Below are positions 5,945 through 6,690 of a stretch of DNA of 6,690 nt, in pieces; the stretch's first letter is position 1; each line of letters opens with the position of its first letter. The position numbers and the translations under genes are program-made. The notes under the pieces were generated by a model, which did no database searches, was not told the DNA's origin, and worked only from the letters and a program-made list of their open reading frames with translations. Source of the stretch: Actinomycetota bacterium (GTDB lineage Bacteria > Actinomycetota > Acidimicrobiia > Acidimicrobiales > Ilumatobacteraceae); assembly GCA_005789925.1 (NCBI GenBank), contig SXWG01000006.1:1-6690 (forward strand). The letters are read 5' to 3'.

Positions 5945-6690
5945 TCAGGAGTTGAAGCCGTAGCGCGCGGCCAGTTCTGGGTCACGTGCGGCGAGTTGGC
6001 GAGCAAGTTCGACGACGACGCGGCACTGTTTCACTGAGGCATCGTCTTCCATCTTGCCGTCGAGCATGATCGCGCCGGTGCCGTCACCCATTGCGTCGAT
6101 GACGCGTTGCGCTTGGGCGACGTCTTCTGGTCGCGGGCTGAACACTCGCTTGGCGATGTCGATCTGCACGGGATGGAGGCTCCACGCACCGACACAGCCG
6201 AGCAGGTATGCGTTTCGGAACTGGTCCTCACAGGCGACGACATCCTTGATGTCTCCGAATGGTCCATAGAACGGAAGTATTCCGTGGGTGACACATGCAT
6301 CGACCATGCGGGCGAGTGTGTAGTGCCAGAGATCTTGTTGAAACACCGGACGAGGAGCGTCGGGGTCGTTTCCGTCAGGGTCTTGACGCACGACATAGTC
6401 GGGGTGTCCACCGCCGACGCGGGTGGTCTTCATGCGACGGTTCGCAGCGAGGTCAGCAGGCCCAAGCGACAGACCTTGCATGCGGGGTGATGCACCACAG
6501 ATGTCGTCGATGGTCACCATTCCCCGCGCGGTCTCGAGGATGGCATGCAAGAGAATCGGTCGCGACAGTTTTGCTTTTGCCTCGAGTTGTGCCAACAGAC
6601 GGTCGACATAGTGGATGTCTTCGGCTCCCTCGACCTTCGGGATCATGATGACATCGATCTTGTCGCCTACCGTCGCGACGATCTCGGTGA
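5945..6690 (-). CDS. mcl1: L-malyl-CoA/beta-methylmalyl-CoA lyase (Mcl1 type), N-terminus cut by the right edge
   Basis: The frame is open to the window edge, giving 247 visible residues; about the first 100 of a family length near 320-350 are missing. The ATG at 6646 is internal, since the upstream in-frame residues (DKIDVIMIPKVEG) are family sequence. The visible part matches Rhodobacter and Chloroflexus malyl-CoA lyases: IPKVEG (16-21), ILETARG (50-56), SPRMQGLSLGPADLAA (67-82), MKTTRVGGG (86-94), HGILPFYGPFGDIKD (135-149), LHPVQIDIA (172-180) and DGKMEDDASVKQ (210-221). Glu52 and Asp79 of the fragment align with the Mg2+ ligands Glu141 and Asp168 of the Rhodobacter enzyme. The Asp encoded at 6044-6046 aligns with the catalytic lid Asp. 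The reaction is reversible cleavage of (S)-malyl-CoA to glyoxylate and acetyl-CoA, or of beta-methylmalyl-CoA to glyoxylate and propionyl-CoA, used in glyoxylate assimilation, the ethylmalonyl-CoA pathway and the 3-hydroxypropionate bi-cycle. The GHPDY to APRP stretch (fragment 94-113) is longer than in Rhodobacter. It is followed 15 nt later by an Mcl2-like gene. Confidence 0.9.
   Translation of the reverse strand, partial: TEIVATVGDKIDVIMIPKVEGAEDIHYVDRLLAQLEAKAKLSRPILLHAILETARGMVTIDDICGASPRMQGLSLGPADLAANRRMKTTRVGGGHPDYVVRQDPDGNDPDAPRPVFQQDLWHYTLARMVDACVTHGILPFYGPFGDIKDVVACEDQFRNAYLLGCVGAWSLHPVQIDIAKRVFSPRPEDVAQAQRVIDAMGDGTGAIMLDGKMEDDASVKQCRVVVELARQLAARDPELAARYGFNS

Overview
The window looks like a chromosomal segment of a moderately GC-rich actinobacterium, most likely of the Acidimicrobiia type. 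This rests on GTG and possible TTG starts, a probable F420-dependent oxidoreductase, several starts that look leaderless, and protein families I associate with that class. The taxonomic call is an inference. There is no tRNA, rRNA, CRISPR array, insertion sequence or phage signature. The segment is almost fully coding, with seven genes (two cut by the window edges) and only short gaps.

Layout from left to right. On the minus strand, read from 3673 down to 1, are a thioredoxin-fold protein without a CxxC motif, the helicase gene hrpB (overlapping it by 8-32 nt), and the N-terminal 214 residues of a class I (iron-sulfur) fumarase that runs off the left edge. On the plus strand, diverging from the thioredoxin-like gene, are a degenerate eIF2B/ISOCOT-fold protein (3712-4515) and an FDOR/PPOX-family flavin or F420 enzyme (4568-5035). 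On the minus strand again, converging on them, is a two-gene operon of CitE/HpcH-family enzymes. The upstream gene is a malyl-CoA lyase (Mcl1 type, cut by the right edge). The downstream gene, 15 nt later, is a paralogue resembling malyl-CoA thioesterase (Mcl2).

Functionally, the lyase/thioesterase-like pair could together condense glyoxylate with acetyl-CoA and release malate, acting as a two-step malate synthase. A class I fumarase nearby could connect malate to fumarate, or could have mesaconase activity. The fumarase is not in the same operon as the pair, so that link is an inference.

The most interesting non-coding signal is promoter architecture. Four genes have a TAGNNT hexamer 6 or 7 nt upstream of the start codon, as expected for leaderless mRNAs. 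Two of these hexamers are identical and form an inverted pair in the very short divergent intergenic region, and they help decide the start codons there. By contrast, the second gene of the mcl operon has a classical GGAGG ribosome binding site. I found no clearly new multi-gene system. The candidates worth testing are the paired CitE enzymes with an Asp-to-Glu difference at the lid residue, the cysteine-poor thioredoxin-like protein and the degenerate ISOCOT protein.
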